DNA from: Klebsiella pneumoniae
Lineage (GTDB): Bacteria; Pseudomonadota; Gammaproteobacteria; Eutrophobiales; Eutrophobiaceae
Length of the DNA stretch: 44,325 bases
NCBI GenBank assembly: GCA_945870865.1
Contig: CAMBTO010000008.1
Coordinates: 1 to 44,325 of the forward strand
Direction: 5' to 3'
Notes under the pieces: generated by a model
Seen by the model: the letters and a program-made list of their open reading frames with translations, nothing else
Databases searched by the model: none
Told to the model about the DNA's origin: nothing
Part shown: in pieces, positions 1-9,873 of the stretch
How the letters are laid out: each line of letters starts with the position of its first letter
How positions within the stretch are numbered: the stretch's first letter is position 1
Made by a program: the position numbers and the translations under genes

Positions 1-306
1 ATCAACAAGGGGATGGAGGCCGACGGTCTGTTATTTCTGTTTCTGCTACGCCAGATCCCGCTGTTTCCAGCGTTCATGATAAACATTCTGATGGGCGTGA
101 CGTCAATCCGGACCAGCCATTTTTACCTGATCACTCAACTGGGGATGCTCCCGTTCACCGTCATCTTCGTCAATGCGGGGACACAGATTGCGAGCATCAA
201 TGGACCAGCAGATGTCCTCTCTCCCCGGCTGTTAATATCACTGTTTCTCGCCGGTATATTTCCGCTATTGGCCAAACAACTGATGCTGCGCCTGAAAAAA
301 CTCTGA
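1..306 (+). CDS. TVP38/TMEM64 (DedA-like/SNARE-associated) membrane protein, C-terminal part, truncated by window edge
   Basis: Open frame from base 1 to stop at 306; hydrophobic, with a LLRQIPLFPAFMINILMGVTSIRTSHFYLITQLGMLP segment resembling the TVP38 core. Confidence 0.6.
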   Translation: MNKGMEADGLLFLFLLRQIPLFPAFMINILMGVTSIRTSHFYLITQLGMLPFTVIFVNAGTQIASINGPADVLSPRLLISLFLAGIFPLLAKQLMLRLKKL

Positions 307-422
307 TTCTGTATGCCGGATTTCCCCGTTAATTTCAGTCCCCTCAAACACCCTGCCAAACCGGATAATGTACGCGCAGAAACATGATAACCTTTGCCTG
401 TTATTTATACCTGTGATGAAAC

Positions 423-1784
423 ATGCCGAAGTTTGATTATGACCTGTTTGTGATCGGTGCCGGTTCCGGTGGCGTCCGTGCTGCGCGCATGGCAGCCGGT
501 TTCGGTGCCCGCGTTGCCATTGCCGACATGAATCCACTGGGCGGCACCTGTGTAAACGCCGGTTGTATCCCCAAAAAACTGTTTTATTACAGCGCGGCCT
601 TCGCTTCGGCATTCAACGATGCCCTGGGATTTGGCTGGGATCCGGGCACGGCCGTATTCGACTGGCAGAAACTACTCCAGAACAAGGATCGTGAAATCGA
701 ACGCCTGAATGGCGTTTATAAAAAGCTACTGCTCGATGCCGGTGTCGAAATTCTGACTGGCAAGGCCCTGCTGACCGGTCCGCAGGCCGTCATAATCAAT
801 GACCGCGTGATCACAGCCGAACGTATACTGTTAGCCACCGGCAGTTATCCGGTCATACCGGACATCCCGGGACGCGAGTTTTGTATCAGTTCGAATGAGG
901 CATTTCATCTGCCCGGGCTTCCCACCAGCATAATCATCGTTGGCGGTGGATATATTGCGCTGGAATTCGCTGCCATCTTCCATGGTCTGGGGGTTGCTAC
1001 CACTGTGGTACATCGGGGTGATTTACCGCTCAGTGGATTTGATCACGATATACGTATCGCCTGTGTGGAAGAGATCCGGGGGAAAGGGATCCGGCTATTA
1101 TTGAACACCCGTATCACCCGCGTAGAGCAGGATGCACCGGGTTACCGGATTATCTACGAAGACAACACGACAGACTCGGCGGATCGGGTCATGTTTGCAA
1201 CAGGTAGAAAACCGCTGAGCGGTGGCTTCGGGCTGGACACGGTCGGCATTGAACTTGATGATAATGGCGCCATCGTCACGGACAGCTCGCATCGGACCAA
1301 TATCGACTCGATATACGCGATAGGCGATGTTGCCGGCCGCTGCCAGTTGACACCCGTGGCGATTGCCGAGGCAATGGCACTGACCCGCACGATTTATGGC
1401 AAGACCCCCGTCGAGACGGATTACACGAATATTCCGAGCTGTGTATTCAGCCAGCCGGATATTGCCTGCGTCGGCCTTACCGAGCAGCAGGCCCGCGCGC
1501 AATTCCAGAACGTCGCGGTCTACCTGACCCGTTTCAGACCGTTGAAACACACGCTGACCGGAAAGAATGAAAAGGTGCTGATTAAACTGGTCGTCAACCG
1601 GGACGATGATCGGGTGCTGGGCGCACATATGTTAGGGATGAACGCCGGTGAAATCATCCAGGGCATCGCAATTGCCATCAAGGCCGGGGCAACCAAGACG
1701 CAGTTTGATAACACCCTCGGCATCCATCCGACAGCGGCAGAGGAATTCGTTACGCTGCGTCAGGCAGTCGCTGACCCGCTCTGA
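423..1784 (+). CDS. gor: Glutathione-disulfide reductase (class I pyridine nucleotide-disulfide oxidoreductase)
   Basis: 453 aa; GAGSGGVRAAR FAD motif, GGTCVNAGCIPKK redox-active disulfide, GGGYIALEFA NAD(P) motif, C-terminal GIHPTAAEEFVTLR. Confidence 0.85.
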   Translation: MPKFDYDLFVIGAGSGGVRAARMAAGFGARVAIADMNPLGGTCVNAGCIPKKLFYYSAAFASAFNDALGFGWDPGTAVFDWQKLLQNKDREIERLNGVYKKLLLDAGVEILTGKALLTGPQAVIINDRVITAERILLATGSYPVIPDIPGREFCISSNEAFHLPGLPTSIIIVGGGYIALEFAAIFHGLGVATTVVHRGDLPLSGFDHDIRIACVEEIRGKGIRLLLNTRITRVEQDAPGYRIIYEDNTTDSADRVMFATGRKPLSGGFGLDTVGIELDDNGAIVTDSSHRTNIDSIYAIGDVAGRCQLTPVAIAEAMALTRTIYGKTPVETDYTNIPSCVFSQPDIACVGLTEQQARAQFQNVAVYLTRFRPLKHTLTGKNEKVLIKLVVNRDDDRVLGAHMLGMNAGEIIQGIAIAIKAGATKTQFDNTLGIHPTAAEEFVTLRQAVADPL

Positions 1785-1843
1785 TTATTCAGAATAAATT
1801 GTTGATTCTGTTATTCATGCACAGGATTCTGTATCATCATTAC

Positions 1844-2635
1844 ATGAGCATACCCCAAGTAAATCTTACTTCCCTGCGCAATCTGGTATTAATCCTGCTG
1901 GCCGGCCTGTCATTACAGGCACTGGCTGAACCACCGGTCATTGCGGTCGCCGCCAACCTGAATGCCCCTATGACGAAAATCGTCAGCGAATTCGAGAAGG
2001 AGAAAGGCGGTACATTCCGGGTAACGTATAGCTCCTCCGGCAATCTGGCTCGACAGATCGTACAGGGTGCACCCTATGAATTATTCATCTCGGCCAGCAG
2101 CAGCTATATCGAATTCCTGTTCAAACAGGGCGTCATCAGTAACAACGGTTGGGGGTTTGCCAACGGCCCGATTGGTATATATGTCCCTGAAGATTCGCGT
2201 CTGTATAAAGGTGCAAAGCTGAGGACGATCGTCACTGCCTTGCGCTACAAGACATACCGCAAGATTGCGCTGGCCAATCCGGAACACGCACCATACGGTG
2301 TTGCCGCCATGCAGGCCCTGCAAAGTGCAGGGATCTGGGCGCTGGAGTCAACCCGGACACTACTGGCAGAGGATGTGTCGCAGGTCGTGCCTTTTGTACT
2401 TTCTGGTAATGCCGATCTGGCCATCATCCCCTACTCGTTCATGAAGACCGACCAGTTGAAGGGCAAGGGCAAATATATCGCACTGCCAGCAGAATGGTAT
2501 GAACCGGTCACCCAGTATGTCGTCCTGCTGGAAAACGCCAGTGAGGTTACACGCGAGTTTGATCGGTTTCTCGCCAGTGACCAGGTGCGTAGCATTCTTG
2601 AAGATTATGGTTATGCCACACCCGAACTGCAGTAA
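1844..2635 (+). CDS. modA: Molybdate ABC transporter substrate-binding protein
   Basis: Sec signal peptide then VAVAANLNAPMTKIVSEFEKEKG...SSGNLARQIVQGAPYELFISAS, typical ModA; ATG at 1844 preferred over upstream TTG at 1799. Confidence 0.9.
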   Translation: MSIPQVNLTSLRNLVLILLAGLSLQALAEPPVIAVAANLNAPMTKIVSEFEKEKGGTFRVTYSSSGNLARQIVQGAPYELFISASSSYIEFLFKQGVISNNGWGFANGPIGIYVPEDSRLYKGAKLRTIVTALRYKTYRKIALANPEHAPYGVAAMQALQSAGIWALESTRTLLAEDVSQVVPFVLSGNADLAIIPYSFMKTDQLKGKGKYIALPAEWYEPVTQYVVLLENASEVTREFDRFLASDQVRSILEDYGYATPELQ

Positions 2636-2638
2636 CTG

Positions 2639-3310
2639 ATGGATTGGCAGTCCTTTAATCTCTCATTATTGCTGGGCGCATCCACTTGCGCAGTGCTGAT
2701 ACCTTTCAGCATCATCGTCTCCCGTATCCTGGCCTGGAAAGTCTTTCCCGGTAAAAACCTGTTACAGGCAGTATTGTCGCTACCTCTGCTGCTGCCACCC
2801 ACCGTGCTCGGATTTTATCTGCTGTCAGCAATGGGCAATCGGTCGATTATCGGTCAATGGTACGAGCGACTATTTGATGCCTCCCTGGTATTTTCGTTTG
2901 AGGGCATATTGGTGGCGTCGATTATTTTCAACCTGCCATTTGCCATCCAGCCGATGCAACGATCATTTGAGTCAATTCCGATCAGCCTGCGGGAGGCCGC
3001 CTGGACCTGCGGGCTGTCCGACTGGGCCGCGTTTCGCAAGATCGAATTACCGCTGGCCTGGCCGGGTGTGCTGACGGCAATCATCCTGACGTTTGCCCAT
3101 ACACTGGGTGAATTCGGTGTAGTCTTGATGGTTGGAGGCAACATTTCCGGAGAAACGAGGACGATAGCTATCGCCATCTACGACCGGGTACAGGCATTTG
3201 ATAACAGCAGTGCCGCGAGCATGTCCGCTGTACTTTTGTTGATCAGCTTCTGTGCGATCACGCTGATGTACACGCTGAATGATCGACTGGGCCGATATCA
3301 TGGTAGATAA
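2639..3310 (+). CDS. modB: Molybdate ABC transporter permease
   Basis: 223 aa polytopic protein with LREAAWTCGLSDWAAFRKIELPLAWPGVLTAIILTFAHTLGEFGVVLMVGGNI (ModB EAA loop). Confidence 0.92.
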   Translation: MDWQSFNLSLLLGASTCAVLIPFSIIVSRILAWKVFPGKNLLQAVLSLPLLLPPTVLGFYLLSAMGNRSIIGQWYERLFDASLVFSFEGILVASIIFNLPFAIQPMQRSFESIPISLREAAWTCGLSDWAAFRKIELPLAWPGVLTAIILTFAHTLGEFGVVLMVGGNISGETRTIAIAIYDRVQAFDNSSAASMSAVLLLISFCAITLMYTLNDRLGRYHGR

Positions 3311-4427
3311 GGCGGCGCTGATCCGGCTGCAACAGACCGATCCGATACCGCTTGATATTGATATAGGCTGTCATCCCGGTGAAATTTTCGTACTGGTCGG
3401 CGCGTCCGGCAGCGGCAAGACCACGACCTTGAGAAGTATTGCCGGATTATACCGTCCGGCCAATGGCAGGATCGAATGTAACGGCAAACTCTGGTACGAC
3501 ACGGCAACCGGTATAGACCTGACCGTGCAAAAACGTGCCGCCGGACTCGTGTTCCAGCACTATGCGCTGTTTCCACATCTGACGGTGCGCGACAATATCC
3601 TGATTGCCTGCACGAATACCGGCAAACTGGATCGGGAAAAACGTCTGGCCGAACTGATCGGACTGACCCATCTTTCCGGTCTGGAGAAGCGTTACCCGCA
3701 CCAGTTGTCCGGAGGACAGCAACAACGGGTCGCCCTTGCCCGCGCCCTGGCACGCTCACCGGATATCCTGCTGCTGGACGAACCCTTCTCTGCCATAGAC
3801 CAGCAAACCCGACGCCATCTGGTACGTGAACTGGTCCAGCTCAAATCGCGTATCAACGTACCGATTATCCATGTGACCCATAATCTGAATGAAGCCAGGC
3901 GGATAGCCGACCGGATATGCATCATCGACCAGGGCCGCTCACTCCAGACAGATACACCTGAGGCCATTATGTCGAGCCCCGGCAGCGCGGTCGTTGCCAG
4001 ACTGACAGGCCAGGACAATGTCTATCGCGGCGTTGTTTGTCACCAGGATGCCGCACTAGCAATTACCAGAATCAACTGGCACGGTCAGGTCTTGCAAACT
4101 GCGTATAGCCCGGAATTTCGTCTGCATGAAACCGTAGACTGGGTCATCCCCGCCTCACAGATTGTGATCCACGCGGCATTGCCCGCTAACGATAATGGCC
4201 GAAACCTGTTTACAGGTACGATATCCGAGATTATCCAGCTTGGTGAAGGCACAATCGTGACGGTAGCGCTGCCTGGAATCAGCGATACGTTGACGATGAA
4301 TCTTTCAACCTACACGGTACGCCAGGACAGGCTGGTGGCCGGTAACAGCATTACCCTGGGTCTGTTGACTGGCGGGATACATTTGATGAAGACAGATATC
4401 CACAATAGTTCAGAATCTGCCACCTGA
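3300..4427 (+). CDS. modC: Molybdate ABC transporter ATP-binding protein
   Basis: Walker A GASGSGKTTTLRSIAG, LSGGQQQRVALARALA signature, Walker B ILLLDEPFSAID; C-terminal TOBE-like region; alternative start 3279. Confidence 0.9.
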   Translation: MVDKAALIRLQQTDPIPLDIDIGCHPGEIFVLVGASGSGKTTTLRSIAGLYRPANGRIECNGKLWYDTATGIDLTVQKRAAGLVFQHYALFPHLTVRDNILIACTNTGKLDREKRLAELIGLTHLSGLEKRYPHQLSGGQQQRVALARALARSPDILLLDEPFSAIDQQTRRHLVRELVQLKSRINVPIIHVTHNLNEARRIADRICIIDQGRSLQTDTPEAIMSSPGSAVVARLTGQDNVYRGVVCHQDAALAITRINWHGQVLQTAYSPEFRLHETVDWVIPASQIVIHAALPANDNGRNLFTGTISEIIQLGEGTIVTVALPGISDTLTMNLSTYTVRQDRLVAGNSITLGLLTGGIHLMKTDIHNSSESAT

Positions 4428-4527
4428 ATATAATCGTGAAAGACCGTTAGCCGCATGGATGCGGCGCTCGAGCGTACATGGATATATTCACAGAGTGTCT
4501 TGAACGGTTATGTTCAGGTGGCAGATT
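4414..4527. repeat. MITE-like element with 30-bp terminal inverted repeats and internal hairpins
   Basis: AATCTGCCACCTGAA (4414-4428) is perfectly inverted at TTCAGGTGGCAGATT (4513-4527); over 30 bp the termini match 26/30; internal hairpin GCCGCA-TGGA-TGCGGC (4450-4465) and palindrome CGCTCGAGCG (4465-4474). Confidence 0.75.
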
Positions 4528-4552
4528 ACCCATGGACTTTCGGAATATTTAT

Positions 4553-6352
4553 CTAGACCGAGTGCCCCTGATACATCGCCTCTATTTCGGCTGCGTGCAG
4601 CTCCAGGATTTTGTTCCGCTTAATCTTTAACGTCGGCGTGAGCAAACCGCTTTCAACTGTCCACGGATCCTTTAACCAGCGGGTCCGGTATACCTGCGCG
4701 TACCCGGGGAAATTCTTTAGTGCAACAGCAATACGCTCCAGCATGGCTTTTTCGATATTGTCACGATCGGCCTCGGTGTCCTGCAGTTGCTTGTCTTGCA
4801 GAAACTTGTCCCATTGCTTGATATCCACCACAAGCAGTGCAGAGAGGAATGGTCGTGATTCGCCTACTATCACAACCTGTTCAAACAACGAGTCATCGGT
4901 GATGGCCAGTTCCATGTCCACAGGAGATACCTTCTCACCATTGGCCATCACGATAATGTCCTTGAGACGACCGGTAATATAGATGTACTCATCCGTTATT
5001 CTGGCCTTGTCACCGGTATGCAGCCAACCTTCCCGGTCGATGACCCGGGCTGTGGCCTGTTCATCCTGCCAGTAACCCATCATCACGCTGTCAGCCCGGA
5101 CCAGCAATTCGTCCTGCTCACCAATTCTCACATCGACATCGGGCAATGCCAGTCCGATACTGGAGGGAATATTATGTGCCTCGGTATTCACACTGACGAC
5201 CGGACTCGCCTCGGTCAAACCATAGCCCTGATACAGCGGCACACCGAGTGCGATAAACACGTGTGCCACCTCGGGCGACAAGGCCGCACCACCACTGATA
5301 GCCACACCGAGTCTGCCACCCAGACGTGCCAGCACCTTATCCGCGACCAGTCGTTTGAGCATAGGCCACAGCAGCAACTTCGGGTGCCAGTGGGCCCGGC
5401 CCTGCGTATATTCAAAACGACGCCAGCCGACATCGACCGCCAGGTCAAAGATTGTACGGGCCGTGGCGGACTGTTTTGCCAGGTTATCCTTTACCTTCGC
5501 ATACACCCGTTCAAAAATACGCGGGACGGATATCAGCCCGTCAGGCCGTATTTGTATCAAATCGTCCGCCAGATCCTGAATGCTGCGAGAATGCGCGACG
5601 ATTGCACCGACCATAATCGGCAGGTAATAACCCACGGTGCGTTCAAACGTATGTGATAACGGCAAAAATGAGAGGAACACTTCCTTGCCATCGGCCATGC
5701 CGGTTTGTGCGCAACTGTAGGCATTGGCGAGCAAATTACGATGACTCAACATCACCCCTTTCGGATGTCCGGTCGTCCCGGACGTATAGACGATGCTGGC
5801 GAGATCACCCGGAGACAGTGTGGGTCGTCTACCAATATCAACACCGTTGCTCAGCCAGTCGCCCAGACGAATGACCCGTTTGTCATCCGATTTTCCACAA
5901 TCAGAGATGGTCACGATTGTTTTGAGCGTTTTGCAGGTGGCGGATTTTTCTTTCAACCGGTCCCATTGTGGCGGCCCGCCTATCAAAAGCAACTTTGCGC
6001 CGGAGTGTTGCAGTATGTATATCACATTGTCCGCCCGGTCCTCGGCGTATACCGGCACCACAACCAGACCCAATGCGAGCGCGGCCTGGTCAAACATGAC
6101 CCATAGGCGGGAGTTTTTCGCCATGATCGCAACCCTGTCACCCGGCTGTAATTTTTCATGATGCAGCGCCTGCTCCCAGCGGACGATCTCCTTGGCCATT
6201 TCGCGCCAGGATACATCCATCCACACGGCATTCAGTGCATCATAATAACGGTAGGCGGCCTTGTCTGGTGTGCGAGTAGCACGTAACCTGAACAAGTCAG
6301 ACAGCGTCCCGGCCTCCTGCGGGGTAATGATATCGCGTGTCAGCCCGGTCAT
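4553..6352 (-). CDS. AMP-dependent long-chain fatty acid--CoA ligase
   Basis: 599 aa; YTSGTTGHPKGVMLSH AMP-binding motif, GYGLTEASPVVSVN, GWLHTGDKARI, GRLKDIIVMANGEKVSP; the upstream ORF extension overlaps the preceding gene and is discarded. Confidence 0.9.
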   Translation of the reverse strand: MTGLTRDIITPQEAGTLSDLFRLRATRTPDKAAYRYYDALNAVWMDVSWREMAKEIVRWEQALHHEKLQPGDRVAIMAKNSRLWVMFDQAALALGLVVVPVYAEDRADNVIYILQHSGAKLLLIGGPPQWDRLKEKSATCKTLKTIVTISDCGKSDDKRVIRLGDWLSNGVDIGRRPTLSPGDLASIVYTSGTTGHPKGVMLSHRNLLANAYSCAQTGMADGKEVFLSFLPLSHTFERTVGYYLPIMVGAIVAHSRSIQDLADDLIQIRPDGLISVPRIFERVYAKVKDNLAKQSATARTIFDLAVDVGWRRFEYTQGRAHWHPKLLLWPMLKRLVADKVLARLGGRLGVAISGGAALSPEVAHVFIALGVPLYQGYGLTEASPVVSVNTEAHNIPSSIGLALPDVDVRIGEQDELLVRADSVMMGYWQDEQATARVIDREGWLHTGDKARITDEYIYITGRLKDIIVMANGEKVSPVDMELAITDDSLFEQVVIVGESRPFLSALLVVDIKQWDKFLQDKQLQDTEADRDNIEKAMLERIAVALKNFPGYAQVYRTRWLKDPWTVESGLLTPTLKIKRNKILELHAAEIEAMYQGHSV

Positions 6353-6357
6353 CGTTG

Positions 6358-8391
6358 TTACAGCAGTGCCTGCCAGTGTTCGTCCGGGGTGAAGCGTGAA
6401 CCGTGTTTTTCTGACAGAGTCACCAGTCGATCGACGATGACGCGATATCCCCTGTCGCGTGCATAGTTTAACGGACCACCGCGGAACGGTGCGAAACCGG
6501 TACCGAATATCATACCGGCATCCAGCAGGTCCGCATCCTCCACGATTTCCTCGCGCAAACAGGCCACACACTCATTTACTATCCGCAATATCAGCCTGTC
6601 TTCAATATCGGTCGATTGTGCATCTATGGCCTCCAGCTTTTGCTTCACCGGTTTGCCGTTCTTGTACTGATAATATCCGGAGCCAGTCTTTTTACCGAGC
6701 TTACCGAGTTCGACCATCTGCACCAGTTTGTCCGGTATGGCGATCGAGGTTTTACCCCCCAGATTTCGGGCGACTGACAGGCAGATATCCAGACCGACTG
6801 TGTCTGCCAGTTCTAACGGCCCCATTGGCATGCCGAAGTCGAGTGCAGTCCTGTCGATCAGCTCCGGCATCACGCCCTCTTCCAGCATCAACATCGTCTC
6901 GACCAGATAAGGCGTCAGGATCCGATTGACCAGAAACCCCGGTGAACTTTTGACCGGCAAGGGCAGCCGTCCGATTTGACGACAAAACGACGCCGCACGT
7001 TCTATCCACTCGGGACCGGTATTGGCTGCATGGACGATCTCGACCAGCTGCATCCGGGAGACCGGGTTAAAAAAGTGGATACCGACCAGTCGTTGCGGAT
7101 CAGCAAGTGATTCACCGAGCACTTCCAGCGGGATGCTGGACGTATTCGTGGCCAGTATGGCCTCCGGCTTCATGCGGGGCTCCAGCTGTTTAAACAGCGC
7201 AATCTTGGCCTCGGCCTTTTCGATAATGGCCTCGATAATCACATCGGCCTTTTCCAGATGCACGGCCTCGATGTCGGGGACCAGTCGGTCCATCACTGGA
7301 CGGATCCGGGCTGGTTTTTTCAGTTTGCCGCGAAACAGTTCAAAGGCGCGTTTGATTGCGGGGGCAATATACTCTGGCTTGCGGTCCTGCAGCGTGACGT
7401 TCATCCCTTGCAGCGCACACCAGGCCGCGATATCGCCACCCATCACCCCGGCTCCGACGACATGCAGATGTTCTGCATTAAAATCCTTGCCTGAGCCCAT
7501 CGATTTCAGCCGTTCCTGTAACAGATATACCCGCACCAGATTTCTCGACGCCGGGTGGCTGGCAAGTCTCGCGACCGAACTGATTTCGGCACGTAACAAG
7601 GAATTATCATCGCCACCGGCACGCTCCCAGATATCGATCAGCGCATAGGGCGCGGGATAATGTTCCTGACGGACCCTGGCCTTTAACTGCTGGCGCAGAT
7701 AATGCGCCAGCAAAGGTCTGAACACAGACTTGCCGGGCAGGCTCTCCATCGTGGAGGCTCTACGTATACGCGGGCGTTTACGGATCAGCGCCGGCGCCGC
7801 ATCAAGGAAATGTCGATCCGGAACGACATAATCAACGATGCCTAATCTTCTCGCCTCACTGACATCGACCGTCTTGCCCTGCAATATCAGCGGCAGCGCC
7901 TTGAGCGGACCTATCAACCGGATCAGTCGCATGGTGCCGCCAAAACCGGGATGGATGCCGAGCATTACCTCCGGCAGGCCAATACGGGTCTTGTCACTCT
8001 CCAGGGCAATCCGGTAATTACAGGCGAGAGCAAGTTCCAGACCGCCACCAAGGCAAAAACCCTTGATCAGACTGACGGTTGGACAGGTCAAGGCCTCCAG
8101 CCTGTCAAACACCTTGTGTCCACGCGCAAGCATCTCCATGGCCTGGGCCTCGTTTTCGATGGTGGTGAATTCCTTGATATTCGCACCGGCAATAAAACCG
8201 TTAGACTTGTCAGACAGGATGATGAGGCCGGTGGGAGGATGTTCAATATATGTACCCAGCAGCTCATGAAACTCGTCCAGTACTTCGGCTGACAGGATAT
8301 TCGCAGAGGAATCCTGCACATCCAGATGACACCAGACGATGCCATTGCTGTCTGTTTTGGGTTTCCAGTGTCTGTACGTTTTATCTGTCAT
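6358..8391 (-). CDS. Bifunctional enoyl-CoA hydratase / 3-hydroxyacyl-CoA dehydrogenase (FadB/FadJ-like alpha subunit)
   Basis: N-terminal crotonase domain (FIAGANIKEF, GFCLGGGLELALACNYRIA, GLPEVMLGIHPGFGGTMRL) then HCDH domain (GAGVMGGDIAAWCALQG, LVGIHFFNPVSRMQLVEIV). Confidence 0.92.
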   Translation of the reverse strand: MTDKTYRHWKPKTDSNGIVWCHLDVQDSSANILSAEVLDEFHELLGTYIEHPPTGLIILSDKSNGFIAGANIKEFTTIENEAQAMEMLARGHKVFDRLEALTCPTVSLIKGFCLGGGLELALACNYRIALESDKTRIGLPEVMLGIHPGFGGTMRLIRLIGPLKALPLILQGKTVDVSEARRLGIVDYVVPDRHFLDAAPALIRKRPRIRRASTMESLPGKSVFRPLLAHYLRQQLKARVRQEHYPAPYALIDIWERAGGDDNSLLRAEISSVARLASHPASRNLVRVYLLQERLKSMGSGKDFNAEHLHVVGAGVMGGDIAAWCALQGMNVTLQDRKPEYIAPAIKRAFELFRGKLKKPARIRPVMDRLVPDIEAVHLEKADVIIEAIIEKAEAKIALFKQLEPRMKPEAILATNTSSIPLEVLGESLADPQRLVGIHFFNPVSRMQLVEIVHAANTGPEWIERAASFCRQIGRLPLPVKSSPGFLVNRILTPYLVETMLMLEEGVMPELIDRTALDFGMPMGPLELADTVGLDICLSVARNLGGKTSIAIPDKLVQMVELGKLGKKTGSGYYQYKNGKPVKQKLEAIDAQSTDIEDRLILRIVNECVACLREEIVEDADLLDAGMIFGTGFAPFRGGPLNYARDRGYRVIVDRLVTLSEKHGSRFTPDEHWQALL

Positions 8392-8436
8392 ATTCAATTG
8401 CCTCGGCAACAGAATGGGTGGACACAGGCAGGTGAT

Positions 8437-8531
8437 TCGTCATGCCGGGCTTGACCCGACATCCAGTAGAAAATGTCTCCTTACCGGCGTGCATTTTTTC
8501 CACTGGATTCCAACCTGCGCAAGAATGACGA
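8437..8531. repeat. Long imperfect palindromic intergenic repeat (REP/MITE-like)
   Basis: TCGTCATGCCGGGCTTGACCCGACATCCAG at one end, TCGTCATTCTTGCGCAGGTTGGAATCCAG as reverse complement of the other end; internal arms CCAGTAGAAAATG / CATTTTTTCCACTGG continue the pairing. Confidence 0.75.
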
Positions 8532-8565
8532 CATTTTAACCTATACACCAATTCGGAACACTTAT

Positions 8566-9873
8566 TTAGCTGCGTTCTATCAACATTGCGCCACCCTGGC
8601 CACCGCCTATACAGATCGAGGCCATCCCGCGTCTGGCATTTTTCTGCGCAAGCACATGACACAAATGCAATACAATTCTGGCACCACTGGTGCCGACCGG
8701 ATGGCCAAGACCAATGGCGCCACCATCAATATTTAGCCGATCGATATCGAGCAGGCCTACGATCTGATCCAGACCCAGTTCCGTGGTGCAATAATTGACA
8801 TCATTCCAGGCGGCGACACAGGCGAGCACCTGTGCGGCGAACGCCTCGTTAATCTCCCAGTAATCCACATCAGCGATGTTCAGATTCTGGCGTTTCAGGA
8901 TCGGCGTCATCGCGTGGACTGGACCGAGTCCCATTTGTCTCGGTGACAGAGCGGCCCAATTACTGTCAACAATCCGGCCTATCACTGGCAGCTGATGCTG
9001 CTTGACTGCCCTTGCACTGGAAAGGATGACACAGGCCGCACCATCGGTAATCTGCGAACTGTTGCCCGCCGTCACACTGCCAAAGTCCCGATCAAACACC
9101 GGTTTTAATTTAGCCAGCTTGTCCACACTGCTGTCCGGTCTGACACCGGTATCATGGTCATAAAAATTACCCAGAGCATCATAGATCACCCCGATTTCAC
9201 CCATACGGCCTTCCGCCTGTGCGGCGGCGAGTCGCCGGTGACTACGTGCGGCGTATTCATCCATGGCCAGACGATTGATATGGAACCGGTGCGCCAGTAC
9301 CTCGGCAGTCTGCCCCATGTTCAGACCAACGATCGGATCGGTCAGTCCTCGGAGCAAGGCAATCACCGGGCTTAACATACCTGGGCGGAATCCGGCCAGC
9401 TGCCGAGCCTTGTCCAGCGGAGTCTTTGCGGCACTGAACCGGCCCAGCCAGGTGACAAATTCACGGTTATACATCAGCGGTGCGTGTGACATTGATTCAG
9501 TACCGCCGGCGAGCACCAGATCGGAACGTCCTGCCCGGATATTACTGACGGCACAATCTATCGACTGCATGCCCGAGCCACAGTTACGTTGTATGGTCCA
9601 GCCTGGCACCTTGTCACCGCAGCCCAACCGCAATGCGACTATGCGTGCAATATTCGCTTCATCGGGCGATGGCATGATACAGCCGAGGATAACCTCATCG
9701 AGTTCGGTGGGTTCAAAATTTTGTCTGGCGAGCAACGGTCTGGCGGCGAGTACGGCCAGATCCGAGGCGGTGAACGGTCCGGGTATGCCCGCCGTTTTAA
9801 GAAAGGGTGTACGAGCCCCGTCGATTATGAATACATCGGCCATTTCTGCTGAATTTTTATGCAGTTCAGGCAT
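8566..9873 (-). CDS. Acetyl-CoA C-acyltransferase (thiolase, FadI/FadA-like)
   Basis: 435 aa; NCGSGMQSIDCA active-site Cys, GGTESMSHAPL, GGAIGLGHPVGTSGARIVLHL. Confidence 0.92.
   Translation of the reverse strand: MPELHKNSAEMADVFIIDGARTPFLKTAGIPGPFTASDLAVLAARPLLARQNFEPTELDEVILGCIMPSPDEANIARIVALRLGCGDKVPGWTIQRNCGSGMQSIDCAVSNIRAGRSDLVLAGGTESMSHAPLMYNREFVTWLGRFSAAKTPLDKARQLAGFRPGMLSPVIALLRGLTDPIVGLNMGQTAEVLAHRFHINRLAMDEYAARSHRRLAAAQAEGRMGEIGVIYDALGNFYDHDTGVRPDSSVDKLAKLKPVFDRDFGSVTAGNSSQITDGAACVILSSARAVKQHQLPVIGRIVDSNWAALSPRQMGLGPVHAMTPILKRQNLNIADVDYWEINEAFAAQVLACVAAWNDVNYCTTELGLDQIVGLLDIDRLNIDGGAIGLGHPVGTSGARIVLHLCHVLAQKNARRGMASICIGGGQGGAMLIERS

Noticed and set aside
5018-5656. 212-aa plus-strand ORF
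   Set aside because: Antisense to the acyl-CoA synthetase gene; shadow ORF
6353-6571. N-terminal 73-aa extension of the acyl-CoA synthetase ORF
   Set aside because: Overlaps the FadB-like 3' coding region out of frame; normal family start is MTGLTRDIITP at 6352
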